Below, in pieces: positions 29,675 to 38,015 of a stretch of 64,000 nt of DNA; position 1 is the stretch's first letter; the number at the start of each line of letters is the position of its first letter. The notes under the pieces are model-generated. The model saw nothing but the letters and a program-made list of their open reading frames with translations, did no database searches and was not told the DNA's origin. This DNA comes from Phycisphaerales bacterium Planc_01 (lineage in GTDB: Bacteria > Planctomycetota > Phycisphaerae > Sedimentisphaerales > Anaerobacaceae). The stretch lies in assembly GCA_001603075.1 (NCBI GenBank), contig LVBB01000016.1, positions 100,926 to 164,925 of the forward strand, written 5' to 3'. The translations under genes and the position numbers were made by a program.

Positions 29675-29703
29675 TGATTGATGATCTACGATTGATGATT
29701 GAA
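29670..29703. repeat. ATTGATnnTTGAT-type intergenic repeat, copy 3
   Basis: AATTGATGATTGATGATCTA is followed by CGATTGATGATTGAAATTG. It directly follows the relic GLUG tail. Confidence 0.65.
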
Positions 29704-29761
29704 ATTGCGGACGTTGTCTGAACAGAGGCGAAGGATAGCCGCCGATGATGGAGGATATGGA

Positions 29762-30760
29762 ATGAGGTCGCTGCTGCTGTCGACGCTTGCGTATGCCGTC
29801 CTGTGCGTTGTGGCTGTTCCTCCCGCGCGGGCCGTGGACGGGGACTACACGGAGGCCATGCGGGTCCGCAGCCTTCTGCACGCGGAGGAATCTTCCCTGG
29901 ACGGGATGCCGCGTGCGAGGCTCCAGGATCCGCTCGTCGCGGAGACGGTCCTGCTGCCGGTCAGCCGGGGATTCGACCAGAGGTTCACCGGTCTGTGCTG
30001 GGCCTACGCGACGCTCAGTGCCCTGGAGACGATCCACCTGGTCCGCCATGCGGGCGGGCCGGACGTGGAGCTCTCCCGCCGGGCCATGCAGTACTACACG
30101 ATGGAGGACCGCTACCGCCGCTCCATCAAGCAGGTGAACACCTACATTCGCGAAGGCGGGATCGTGCTCGATGCGCTGCGGCTGATTCAGTCCAACGGCA
30201 TCGTGTCCTTCGACGACTATGCCGACGTTGCCGACGCCTACGGATATGCCAACATCGCGGGCATGATCGACAGCGCGCCGACCTTCACCGACAAGATCAT
30301 CGTCCTGTACGAGGGACTGGACATCGTCTATGCGGCGCCGCCCACGCGGACCCATGTTCCGGTCCTGGCCGCCGCCGACCCGAACGCCGCATACGCTCCG
30401 GCTGACGCCGGCGATCTGGCCCGCTTCGTGCTGGGACGCGATGTGTGGCAGAGCTACACGCCCTCCTCGGCCAAGAGCGGTTTCCACGCGCACCCCGACC
30501 CGGACGCCCGGTGGGAGAATGTGTCCTGGCACATGCCGCACAGCGAGTTTCCCGGCCGGATCAGAGAGGCTTTGCTGGCGGGATTCCCCGTCGTGATCTC
30601 CATCCGCAATCACGCGCTGCTGGTCTACGGCGCGGACTACGACGCCGACGGCTCGCCGATCACGTACTACATCAAGGACAGCCACCCGTCCTATTACTAC
30701 GTCACGGACGCCGACTACCTCCACGCGAACTTCTGGGAGATGACGACGGTCAAGCTGTAG
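29762..30760 (+). CDS. Secreted C1-family (papain/bleomycin-hydrolase-like) peptidase
   Basis: The 332-aa protein starts at ATG 29762 behind GGAGG and has a signal peptide (LLLSTLAYAVLCVVAVPPARA). The papain-type nucleophile region is FTGLCWAYATLSALETIHL and the histidine lies in ISIRNHALLVYGADYD. The third-residue region reads YYIKDSHPSYYY, with Asp where the classic family has Asn (NSWG), so activity is plausible but not certain. It is fourth in a run of secreted proteins on the same strand. Its 3' end overlaps the convergent thyX by 11 bp. Confidence 0.82.
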   Translation: MRSLLLSTLAYAVLCVVAVPPARAVDGDYTEAMRVRSLLHAEESSLDGMPRARLQDPLVAETVLLPVSRGFDQRFTGLCWAYATLSALETIHLVRHAGGPDVELSRRAMQYYTMEDRYRRSIKQVNTYIREGGIVLDALRLIQSNGIVSFDDYADVADAYGYANIAGMIDSAPTFTDKIIVLYEGLDIVYAAPPTRTHVPVLAAADPNAAYAPADAGDLARFVLGRDVWQSYTPSSAKSGFHAHPDPDARWENVSWHMPHSEFPGRIREALLAGFPVVISIRNHALLVYGADYDADGSPITYYIKDSHPSYYYVTDADYLHANFWEMTTVKL

Positions 30761-31397
30761 CATCCCCCGATGCCGATCCCCCTGTTGCGTCGGGAGCGAT
30801 GTCGGCAAAGCACGCGGGGGCGTGTTCGGCCAGGATGCTCCGCATCGCGCGGCAGGCGTCGCGGATCTCCCACTGGGCCTTGGCGCTGGTGCGCAGCCTG
30901 AAGATGTGACGCCATTCGCGGAAGTTCGCCGAGACGACGATCTCGCTGGTGCAGGCGTTGGGCAGCACGAATCGCGCATCCTCCTTGCGCAGGCCGCGAT
31001 CGCGCCACTTGCGGTACATCTGCTGGATCGTCCTCATGTCCTGATGGAAGTCGTCGGCGAACTCGGCCGGCATGCTCTCGGGCACGACATAGGCGAACTC
31101 CTCCTCGTCCACATAGCGCTGCGATTGCTGCGAGACCGCCATGAGCCGATGCCGGACGAGTTGGTGCGTCATCGCGCGCGAGCAGTTGCGGATGCGAAAC
31201 GTCGCATAGGCATGCTCCAAGGGCGATTCATGGCCCATCTTGATGAGCCGTCGGATGAAACCCTCATGGGAATCGTCTTCGATGCGATCGAAGCTCAGAT
31301 AGCATGTCCGGCCCGCCTGCTCGATGACGCGCTCCGGGTCCGGCGTGATGGCGATAAGCTCCACTTCCAGGCGATGCTCGCCAGTCTGTTGATTCAT
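30750..31397 (-). CDS. thyX: Flavin-dependent thymidylate synthase
   Basis: ThyX makes dTMP from dUMP using FAD, NADPH and methylenetetrahydrofolate. The 215-aa protein has the signature RHRLMAVSQQSQRY (RHRx7S), the N-terminal ITPDPERVIEQAGRTCYLSF, HESPLEHAYATFRI and ANFREWRHIFRLRTSAKAQWEIR. I use ATG 31397, 5 bp after GGAG, rather than the tracked GTG. The downstream neighbour on the same strand is none; upstream lies the folate-linked homocysteine methyltransferase/MTHFR gene, also minus strand. Confidence 0.95.
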   Translation of the reverse strand: MNQQTGEHRLEVELIAITPDPERVIEQAGRTCYLSFDRIEDDSHEGFIRRLIKMGHESPLEHAYATFRIRNCSRAMTHQLVRHRLMAVSQQSQRYVDEEEFAYVVPESMPAEFADDFHQDMRTIQQMYRKWRDRGLRKEDARFVLPNACTSEIVVSANFREWRHIFRLRTSAKAQWEIRDACRAMRSILAEHAPACFADIAPDATGGSASGDATA

Positions 31398-31469
31398 GTT
31401 CACTCCGTGACATTGCCCTCGCCGGCGGGGCCCCGGGCCCTCGCACAGCGTCTGTATTCTCGTCGCACC

Positions 31470-33323
31470 CTAATCGGCCTTGCCGAGAACCGCCAGGGCG
31501 GTTTGCACGTTTCCGAACGGGGCACTGACGGCAAAGCCGGCCACGCGCCCGCGCACCTTTGCCACCAGCTCGCGCGCGATCTGAACGCCCAGGGCCAGCC
31601 CCTGCTCCTTGCTGACTGCTGCGCTCATCCGGTCGAGGAGCGCCTTGGGGACGACCACGCCGGGCACTTCGTTGGCCATGAACTCGGCGTTCTTGAAACT
31701 CGTGAACGGCCAGATTCCCGCGACGACAGGGATCCGAAATCCCTCGATCGCATCAAGGAAGCGAAACAGCGAGTCGGCATCGAAGACGGGCTGCGTAATC
31801 GCGTATTCGGCGCCGGCCGCCACCTTGTGCCGGAACCGCTCGACCTCTCGATCCCAGTCGGCAGCCACAGGATTGGCGCCGACGCCGATCGTCAGCGCGG
31901 TCGGCGGCTCGATGCGATTGCCCCCGATGTCCAAGCCCCGGTTGAGGTTGTGCACAACATTGGTCAGGGCAATCGAATCCATGTCGAAGACAGCCGTCGC
32001 GTTGGGATAGTCACCCAGCTTCGGCGGATCGCCCGTGATAATCAGCAGGTTCTTCAGCCCGATCGCGGAAGCCCCGAGGATGTCCGACTGCATCCCGATC
32101 AGGTTTCGGTCCCGGCAGCAGAAGTGCAGGATCGTCTCCATACCCGCCTCCTGCTGAATCCGAACGGCCGTGACCATCGGCGACAGCCGCGAGCTGGCGC
32201 GGGGACCGTCCGGGATGTTGATCGCATCGATGCCCGCTGTGGCGCACTGCCGGGCCTTTTCCAGCAGCGTCGTCATGTCTACGCCCCGAGGCGGGGTCAT
32301 CTCGACGGCCACGACCTCCTGTCCCGCAGCGAGCTTGGCACCAAAGTGCGACTTGGCCCCGAGCGGGACAGCCGGCAACGATTCCACCTCTTTCGCTCGA
32401 TCGCGGCCAACCGTCACCGATCCGGTGGTGCGAGCGACGGCCCTGCCCACGGAACGTACGGCCCGGGCAATCTCGCGAATGTGGTCGGGCGTCGTGCCGC
32501 AGCAGCCACCGATGATTCGCGCGCCCTTCTCGAAGAACCGTTTGGCGTACTCGGCCATGTACTCGGGGGTGCACATGTAGAGCTGGCGACCCTCGACGGA
32601 CCGAGGCATGCCGGCGTTGGGCTGGACGGAGATGGGCTTGTCAGTGACGGCTCGGACCAGTTCCAGGCTGCTGAGCATGCTCGACGGGCCCACAGCACAA
32701 TTCAGCCCGATCGCGGTGACGGCATCGTGTCGGGCGATCCGGCCCAGCGCCTGATCGACCCGTTCCCCATAGATCGTCTCGTTCCGCTCGTTGACGGTCA
32801 TCTGGGCGATGACCGCCACCTGCGGCAGTTCCCCGACAGCGTCAAGGGCCACGAGCAGCTCATCGGTATTCGAGAAGGTCTCCAGGATCAGGAAATCGGC
32901 CCCGGCCTCGACGAGCGCTGCGGCCTGCTGGCGAAACATCTGCCGGGCCTGCTCCGGAGTCATTGGGCCGAATTCCGTCAGTTCACATCCGAGAGGGCCC
33001 ATCGCCCCTGCGACCAGTACCGCCTGCCCCGCGGCGGCCCTGGCCACCTCGACGGCGGCGCGATTGATCCTCTCGACCTCGTTGGCCAGGCCATACGGCG
33101 AGAGCTTGACCCGGTTGGCCCCGAAGGTGTTGGTCTCGATAAAGTCCGCTCCCGCCTCGACATAGCCTGCATGCACCTCCTGGACGAGAGCCGGATCCAC
33201 CAGGTTCAACTCATCGAAACAGCGGTTGAGGAAGACCCCACGCTGGTAGAGCATGGTCCCCATGGCCCCGTCGCCGATCAGGACCCCCTGCGACACTCGG
33301 CCGAGAAAAGCAATACGATCCAC
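31470..33323 (-). CDS. Bifunctional homocysteine S-methyltransferase / methylenetetrahydrofolate reductase
   Basis: The 617-aa fusion has an N-terminal homocysteine S-methyltransferase domain (1-290) and a C-terminal MTHFR TIM barrel (about 325-617). The first has GDGAMGTMLYQRGV, a Cys in GLNCAVGP and the zinc-binding GGCCGTTPDHI. The second has VAVEMTPPRG, LHFCCRDRN, LLIITGDPPK and EYAITQPVFDAD. The pair makes methyl-THF and methylates homocysteine to methionine, as in YitJ-type proteins. The start is a GTG with GAGG upstream. Proximity to thyX groups two folate-dependent genes. Confidence 0.94.
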   Translation of the reverse strand: MDRIAFLGRVSQGVLIGDGAMGTMLYQRGVFLNRCFDELNLVDPALVQEVHAGYVEAGADFIETNTFGANRVKLSPYGLANEVERINRAAVEVARAAAGQAVLVAGAMGPLGCELTEFGPMTPEQARQMFRQQAAALVEAGADFLILETFSNTDELLVALDAVGELPQVAVIAQMTVNERNETIYGERVDQALGRIARHDAVTAIGLNCAVGPSSMLSSLELVRAVTDKPISVQPNAGMPRSVEGRQLYMCTPEYMAEYAKRFFEKGARIIGGCCGTTPDHIREIARAVRSVGRAVARTTGSVTVGRDRAKEVESLPAVPLGAKSHFGAKLAAGQEVVAVEMTPPRGVDMTTLLEKARQCATAGIDAINIPDGPRASSRLSPMVTAVRIQQEAGMETILHFCCRDRNLIGMQSDILGASAIGLKNLLIITGDPPKLGDYPNATAVFDMDSIALTNVVHNLNRGLDIGGNRIEPPTALTIGVGANPVAADWDREVERFRHKVAAGAEYAITQPVFDADSLFRFLDAIEGFRIPVVAGIWPFTSFKNAEFMANEVPGVVVPKALLDRMSAAVSKEQGLALGVQIARELVAKVRGRVAGFAVSAPFGNVQTALAVLGKAD

Positions 33324-33700
33324 CTGATCCGTACCTCATTGCGTTGCGCTTGCGTCATGCCGGGCTGCCGACAACCCACATCCCCAGGAATGGCCAACGA
33401 CCGCGTGAGCCCCTCACCCGCCAGCCTGCGGTCATCTTTCGGCAATGTCAGGCAAAATAACGGCACAATTATGCATATGCAAGCCTTTTCACCCGCTTCC
33501 CTGCGGAAGCGACCTTGCTCTGCGCATCCGAACCGCCCGGCTCGCGAAAGCAACCTTCATACAGCCTTTTATCGGACAGATGACCTCAGGACCTTCGATT
33601 TGTGCCGAGTCCGGCACCGAGACCGCCTCTGGCGGGCCGGAGAGATGCCGTCGCACGGCCACAAAGCCAATGACCACCCAGATTAACCAACACATAGCCA
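33324..33700. other. Intergenic region upstream of the MTHFR fusion
   Basis: No convincing ORF and no recognisable SAM- or SAH-type riboswitch core on the minus strand, although the gene makes methionine. Confidence 0.45.
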
Positions 33701-33730
33701 TTGACCTTAATATGGCTAAACTGGTATAAT
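33701..33730 (+). promoter_or_regulatory. Promoter of the DUF11 lipoprotein gene
   Basis: TTGACC-18 bp-TATAAT is a strong match. It implies a leader of about 300 nt before the ATG at 34039. The leader holds small stem-loops (for example CCGGTG-TT-CACCGG at 33995-34008) but no recognised riboswitch. Confidence 0.6.
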
Positions 33731-34038
33731 ACGGCAATAATTCGAGGTCTGGGCCCTATGCTCAGAGGGGCTTCCTATCGTATACTATAGTTGGAAAAGT
33801 ACCGTATCGGCAGTGAATGGCGCCTCTGGCCGCTACCGGTCAGGTCCGGCAGGTCGGCTCAGAGGGTCGTTTGCTGAACGGGGGAAGGGGTAGCTGCCCC
33901 ATTTGCCGCCGGAGCGTCGACGTCGGCCATGCCAGATGGCCCACATCCTTCGCCGAGCACGGACTTTCCAGTAGAGGTTCCAATCCGGGCGGTTCCGGTG
34001 TTCACCGGCAAGCTTGAGGATTTGAAAGGAGCGGTGTG

Positions 34039-35844
34039 ATGAAGAAGGCATTGACGGTATCGTTGGCGATCTGTTCCATGCTCTTGGCCGGATGCGGGAG
34101 CTCGGACAGCGGACAGGACGGCCAGGCCAAGCCTGCCGTGGCCCGGTCCGGCCGCAGCTACTTCTGGGACAAAGACCTTCGGCCCACCGTAGCCGTTCCC
34201 GCCAGACGAGCGGCCCGGATGGACGAAATGACCGAGACCGTTGACGCACAAGCAGCGGCCCAGGAACAAGTATCGTCCGGACTCTACATCGAAGCGGCCC
34301 CTGCACCGCAAACGCCGACAAAGGCCGAAGCCGAACTGGTCACTGCCACGGTAGAAGAACTCAAGCCCGTCGCGACGCAACGTCCTTCAACCGCGTCGGC
34401 TCCCAGCGAGCGATTCATGGTCAGCAACGACCTCGTGGCCGTCGATGAAGGCGGCGCGCACGCCCTTTCCATGGTCTACCCAAGGCCGGACTACGGCATC
34501 ATTCAGGTCGACAAGACCATGCCGCAGGAAGTGCGACTGAACAAACCCTTTGCCTACGTCATCAAGGTCACAAACCTCACGAACATGATGCTGACCGACG
34601 TGGCCATCACCGAGACGCTCTCCAAGGAATTCGAGTTCAAAGGGTCCGAGCCCGCCGCCCGCAGCGAAAACAACAAGCTCATCTGGGAGATCGATTCGCT
34701 CGGCCCCAGGGCCAACAAGAGCATTCGCATCTCCGGCGTCGCCAGCGGATCGAGCCCTCTGGAACACTGCACCGCCATCACCCACACGATTCGCGACTGC
34801 GCCATGGTCAAGGTGGTCGAGCCGACACTGGAGGTCGGACGCATCGCCCCAAGCCAGGCCGTCCTGTGCGAACCGATTCCGATCGACTACATCGTGACCA
34901 ACACCGGTACGGGCGCCGCCCAGAACGTTCAGATCGTCGATACGCTGCCGGTCGGTCTGCAGACCGCCGACGGCAAGGGCAAGGTGGTTCTCGACGCCGG
35001 AACGCTCCTGGCAGGCGAGTCACGACGATTCTCCGTCAAGTTGCGGGCGACCAAGACGGGCGCCTACGCCAGCAAGGCGGTCGCGACAAGCGCATCGGGC
35101 CTGATGGCCGAATCGGAATCGACGCTGACCAGCGTCCGCCAGCCGATCCTGAGCATCACCAAGTCCGGGCCGCAGCGGCAGTTCCTCGGCCGCGCCGTGA
35201 CCTATGAGATCACGGTCCTGAACAAGGGCGACGGGCCTGCCCGGGACACTGTCGTCGAAGATCTGATTCCGCCGGGAGTGACCTCCGTCGAGGCGACCGC
35301 CGGTGCACAGTCGGCCGGCTCCAAACTGGTGTGGGAACTCGGCACGCTCGAACCCAACGCCGCCAAGACGGTTCGCGTCTCCTATACGCCCACCCGTGAA
35401 GGCGACCTGATGGCCACCGCGACCGCGACCGCCCACTGTACCGAGACAGTCACCGACTCGGCCCGAACGTCCGTCGCCGGAATCCCCGCCTCGCGTCTGC
35501 AGGTTATCGACCTGGAGGACCCGATCGAGGTCTCCAGCACCACCACGTATCTGATCACGGTGGTCAACGAGGGTTCGGCCGCCGACACGAACATTCGCAT
35601 CATCTGCACGCTGGACGACAAGGTACAGTACGTCTCCTCGGCCGGCGCGACCGCCGGATCGATCATGGGCAAGACGGTCAGCTTCGCCCCGTTGCGAAGT
35701 CTGGAACCCAAAGCCAAGGCGACATGGCGCGTCGTCGTGCGGGGCGTGCGGGCCGGCGACCTGCGGTTCAAGGTCAGCATGCACACCGACCACCTCGCCC
35801 TGCCGATCGAGCACACGGAGGCCACGCACATCTACCAGCAGTAG
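34039..35844 (+). CDS. DUF11 / CARDB-type repeat lipoprotein
   Basis: The 601-aa protein has a lipoprotein signal peptide with lipobox LLAGC (Cys19), a low-complexity Ala/Pro/Glu-rich linker, and at least four Ig-like DUF11 repeats. They are recognised by PFAYVIKVTNLTNMMLTDV, IPIDYIVTNTGTGAAQNVQI, RAVTYEITVLNKGDGPARD and STTTYLITVVNEGSAADTNI. DUF11 proteins of Planctomycetota are common surface or cell-wall proteins of unknown role. ATG 34039 lies 7 bp after AGGAG; an in-frame GTG directly before it is the alternative. A strong terminator follows. Confidence 0.88.
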   Translation: MKKALTVSLAICSMLLAGCGSSDSGQDGQAKPAVARSGRSYFWDKDLRPTVAVPARRAARMDEMTETVDAQAAAQEQVSSGLYIEAAPAPQTPTKAEAELVTATVEELKPVATQRPSTASAPSERFMVSNDLVAVDEGGAHALSMVYPRPDYGIIQVDKTMPQEVRLNKPFAYVIKVTNLTNMMLTDVAITETLSKEFEFKGSEPAARSENNKLIWEIDSLGPRANKSIRISGVASGSSPLEHCTAITHTIRDCAMVKVVEPTLEVGRIAPSQAVLCEPIPIDYIVTNTGTGAAQNVQIVDTLPVGLQTADGKGKVVLDAGTLLAGESRRFSVKLRATKTGAYASKAVATSASGLMAESESTLTSVRQPILSITKSGPQRQFLGRAVTYEITVLNKGDGPARDTVVEDLIPPGVTSVEATAGAQSAGSKLVWELGTLEPNAAKTVRVSYTPTREGDLMATATATAHCTETVTDSARTSVAGIPASRLQVIDLEDPIEVSSTTTYLITVVNEGSAADTNIRIICTLDDKVQYVSSAGATAGSIMGKTVSFAPLRSLEPKAKATWRVVVRGVRAGDLRFKVSMHTDHLALPIEHTEATHIYQQ

Positions 35845-35874
35845 ACCGGGCAGGACGCCACATTCAGACGCTTG

Positions 35875-35910
35875 ACGCCGCGGGACCGTTGGTCTCGCGG
35901 CGTTTCTTTT
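35875..35910 (+). terminator. Intrinsic terminator after the DUF11 gene
   Basis: ACGCCGCGGGACC and GGTCTCGCGGCGT form a 13-bp stem with one wobble and a GTT triloop, followed by TTCTTTT. Confidence 0.88.
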
Positions 35911-35978
35911 GACCCTGCGGAGGTCTCTCCTGCGGCCCCGAACCACTGCCCCGTCCTTCCAGGAACCCCGGAATTGTA

Positions 35979-36006
35979 TTGCGTGGGGCGGACAAACCGC
36001 TATACT
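35979..36006 (+). promoter_or_regulatory. Candidate promoter of accBC
   Basis: TTGCGT-16 bp-TATACT places the start site near 36013, about 90 nt before accB. It lies downstream of the DUF11 terminator. Confidence 0.5.
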
Positions 36007-36032
36007 GACGCGAAATTCAATGTGCTGTTCAG

Positions 36033-36074
36033 GTCCCCGTCAGGGGACTTTTTGTAGGGGCCTTCCAGGGGACC
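36033..36074 (+). promoter_or_regulatory. Possible transcription attenuator in the accBC leader
   Basis: GTCCCC (36033-36038) pairs with GGGGAC (36043-36048) and is followed by five T residues, an intrinsic-terminator shape inside the leader. The same strand GGTCCCC can instead pair over 7 bp with GGGGACC at 36068-36074, which would break the terminator. This layout of mutually exclusive hairpins is what attenuators look like. The signal that would switch it is unknown. Confidence 0.5.
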
Positions 36075-36102
36075 ACTGCCGGTTTCCAGAGAGGACGCAG
36101 TC

Positions 36103-36570
36103 ATGGCCGACAAAGACGCCGATGTGCAGAAGATAAAAGACCTGATCGCGATAATGAAAGAGAACGATCTCGTAAAGATCGATATCAAGCACGGCGACGA
36201 TCGGATCTCGTTGCGACGGGCCGGACCACCCCGGGCCGCAGCGATGGCCGGGCCGATCCTCGCGTCCCTGCCCGGGGCCCCGCTCGGCATCGGCGACGCG
36301 CAACCAGGGTCCGCACCGGTCCGCGACGACCTGCTCGAAATCAAGTCGCCTATCGTTGGGACCTTTTATGAGGCGCCGAGCCCGGACTCCGATCCTTATG
36401 TCGAGATCGGCGCTCATGTCAATGCACAGTCGGTCGTCTGCATCATCGAAGCGATGAAGGTCATGAACGAGATCAAGGCCGAGATCAGTGGCACAATCGT
36501 CGAGAAACGCGTTGCCAACGGCCAGGCCGTGGAGTATGGACAGGTGCTTTTCAAGGTCAAGCCGGAATGA
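36103..36570 (+). CDS. accB: Acetyl-CoA carboxylase biotin carboxyl carrier protein
   Basis: AccB carries the carboxybiotin between the carboxylase and transferase halves of acetyl-CoA carboxylase, which makes malonyl-CoA for fatty acids. The 155-aa protein has an N-terminal helical segment ([21 protein letters not shown]), a Pro/Ala-rich linker, and a C-terminal biotinyl domain. The biotinyl lysine (about residue 119) lies in [17 protein letters not shown]. accC follows 74 bp later. Both share the attenuator-like leader. accA and accD are not in the window. Confidence 0.95.
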   Translation: MADKDADVQKIKDLIAIMKENDLVKIDIKHGDDRISLRRAGPPRAAAMAGPILASLPGAPLGIGDAQPGSAPVRDDLLEIKSPIVGTFYEAPSPDSDPYVEIGAHVNAQSVVCIIEAMKVMNEIKAEISGTIVEKRVANGQAVEYGQVLFKVKPE

Positions 36571-36644
36571 TGCCGTACCCGGCGTCTCATGGGCCTCGAC
36601 CGGACCGCGGCCGATGCCGCCTTTCCGGAAAAGGGTAACAGCCA

Positions 36645-37982
36645 ATGCTATCACGAATCCTGATCGCCAACCGAGGTGAGATCGCGCTTCGCGTCATTCG
36701 AGCGTGCCACGAGATGGGCATTGAGACCGTCGCCGTCTACTCGGAGGCCGACCGAAACGCCTCGTACGTGCGGCTCGCAACCGAATCGGTCTGCATCGGA
36801 CCGCCCGACTGCAATCAGAGCTATCTCAACATTCCGCGCATCATCAGCGCCGCCGAAGTGACAAACGTCGATGCCATCCATCCCGGATACGGGTTCCTGG
36901 CCGAAAACGCCAACTTCGCCGAGATCTGCAAGGATTGCGGTATCACCTTCATCGGGCCGCCGGTCGAAGCGATGCGACAGTTGGGCGACAAGGTCGAAGC
37001 CCGCAAGCTGGCGCGCCGGGCCAAGGTCCCGGTCGTTCCCGGCTCCGACGGCGTGATCGAGAACGAGAAAGAGGCGCTGCGTCTGGCCAACGAGATCGGC
37101 TATCCGGTCATCATCAAGGCCGTCGCCGGCGGTGGCGGTCGCGGAATGCGCGTCGTGCACAACGACATCAGCCTTCACGCGGCCCTGGCATCGGCGCGAT
37201 CCGAGGCCGAAGTGGCCTTCGGCGAGGGCAGCGTCTACATGGAGAAGTTCATCGTCGAACCGCGACACGTCGAGGTCCAGGTCATGGCCGACCAGGAAGG
37301 CAACGTCGTGCACTTCTTCGAACGCGACTGTTCGATCCAGCGGCGGCACCAGAAGATGATCGAAGAATCGCCCTGCCCGGTGCTGGAGGAGCGGGACCGC
37401 GAGCGGCTGGCCGAGGCGGCGATCCGCCTGATCAAGGAAGCCCACTACGTCAACGCCGCCACCGTCGAGTTCCTCCTGGACAAGGAGGGGAACTTCTACT
37501 TCATCGAGGTCAATACCCGCATCCAGGTCGAGCACCCGGTCACGGAGATGATCACGGGCCAGGACCTCATCAAATGGCAGCTCCGCATCGCCGGCGGCGA
37601 GCCGATGACGCTGCGTCAGAAGGACATCCGGCACCAGGGCGTGGCCATCGAATGCCGCATCAACGCCGAAGACCCGGCCAACAACTTCTCCCCGTGTCCG
37701 GGAACGATCGCCAGGTACATCGCTCCTGGCGGCCCGGGCGTCCGAATCGACACGCACGTACACCAGGGCTGGACGATCAGCCCGAACTACGATTCGCTCA
37801 TCGCCAAGATCATCGTCCACCAGGAGACCCGGGCCGAGGCCATCGCAACGATGCGCCGCGCCTTGCAGGAATTCGTCATCGAGCCCATCAAGACCACGAT
37901 TCCCGCCTGCCTCGAAATCCTCTCGCACAACCTGTTCGTCAAAGGCAGGATCGACACAGGGTTTGTCGAGCGCAGCCTCTGA
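36645..37982 (+). CDS. accC: Acetyl-CoA carboxylase biotin carboxylase subunit
   Basis: The 445-aa ATP-grasp enzyme carboxylates biotin on AccB with bicarbonate and ATP. Motifs are [21 protein letters not shown] at the N-terminus, the glycine-rich ATP loop [14 protein letters not shown], the [16 protein letters not shown] lysine/arginine region, and [20 protein letters not shown] with the metal-binding Glu and Asn. The length matches the family. It is cotranscribed with accB and convergent with lysA, whose stop lies 33 bp beyond. Confidence 0.96.
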   Translation: MLSRILIANRGEIALRVIRACHEMGIETVAVYSEADRNASYVRLATESVCIGPPDCNQSYLNIPRIISAAEVTNVDAIHPGYGFLAENANFAEICKDCGITFIGPPVEAMRQLGDKVEARKLARRAKVPVVPGSDGVIENEKEALRLANEIGYPVIIKAVAGGGGRGMRVVHNDISLHAALASARSEAEVAFGEGSVYMEKFIVEPRHVEVQVMADQEGNVVHFFERDCSIQRRHQKMIEESPCPVLEERDRERLAEAAIRLIKEAHYVNAATVEFLLDKEGNFYFIEVNTRIQVEHPVTEMITGQDLIKWQLRIAGGEPMTLRQKDIRHQGVAIECRINAEDPANNFSPCPGTIARYIAPGGPGVRIDTHVHQGWTISPNYDSLIAKIIVHQETRAEAIATMRRALQEFVIEPIKTTIPACLEILSHNLFVKGRIDTGFVERSL

Positions 37983-38015
37983 CCGACCGGTCGGTCCTCC
38001 GCTCCGCGCTACGCC

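Noticed and set aside
30822-33686. 954-aa plus-strand ORF
   Set aside because: Antisense shadow across thyX and the MTHFR fusion.
33835-33880. SRP RNA core resembling GGTCAGGTCCGG
   Set aside because: The 12-nt match is exact, but the loop is GGCA rather than a GNRA tetraloop and the AGCAGCC side is absent.
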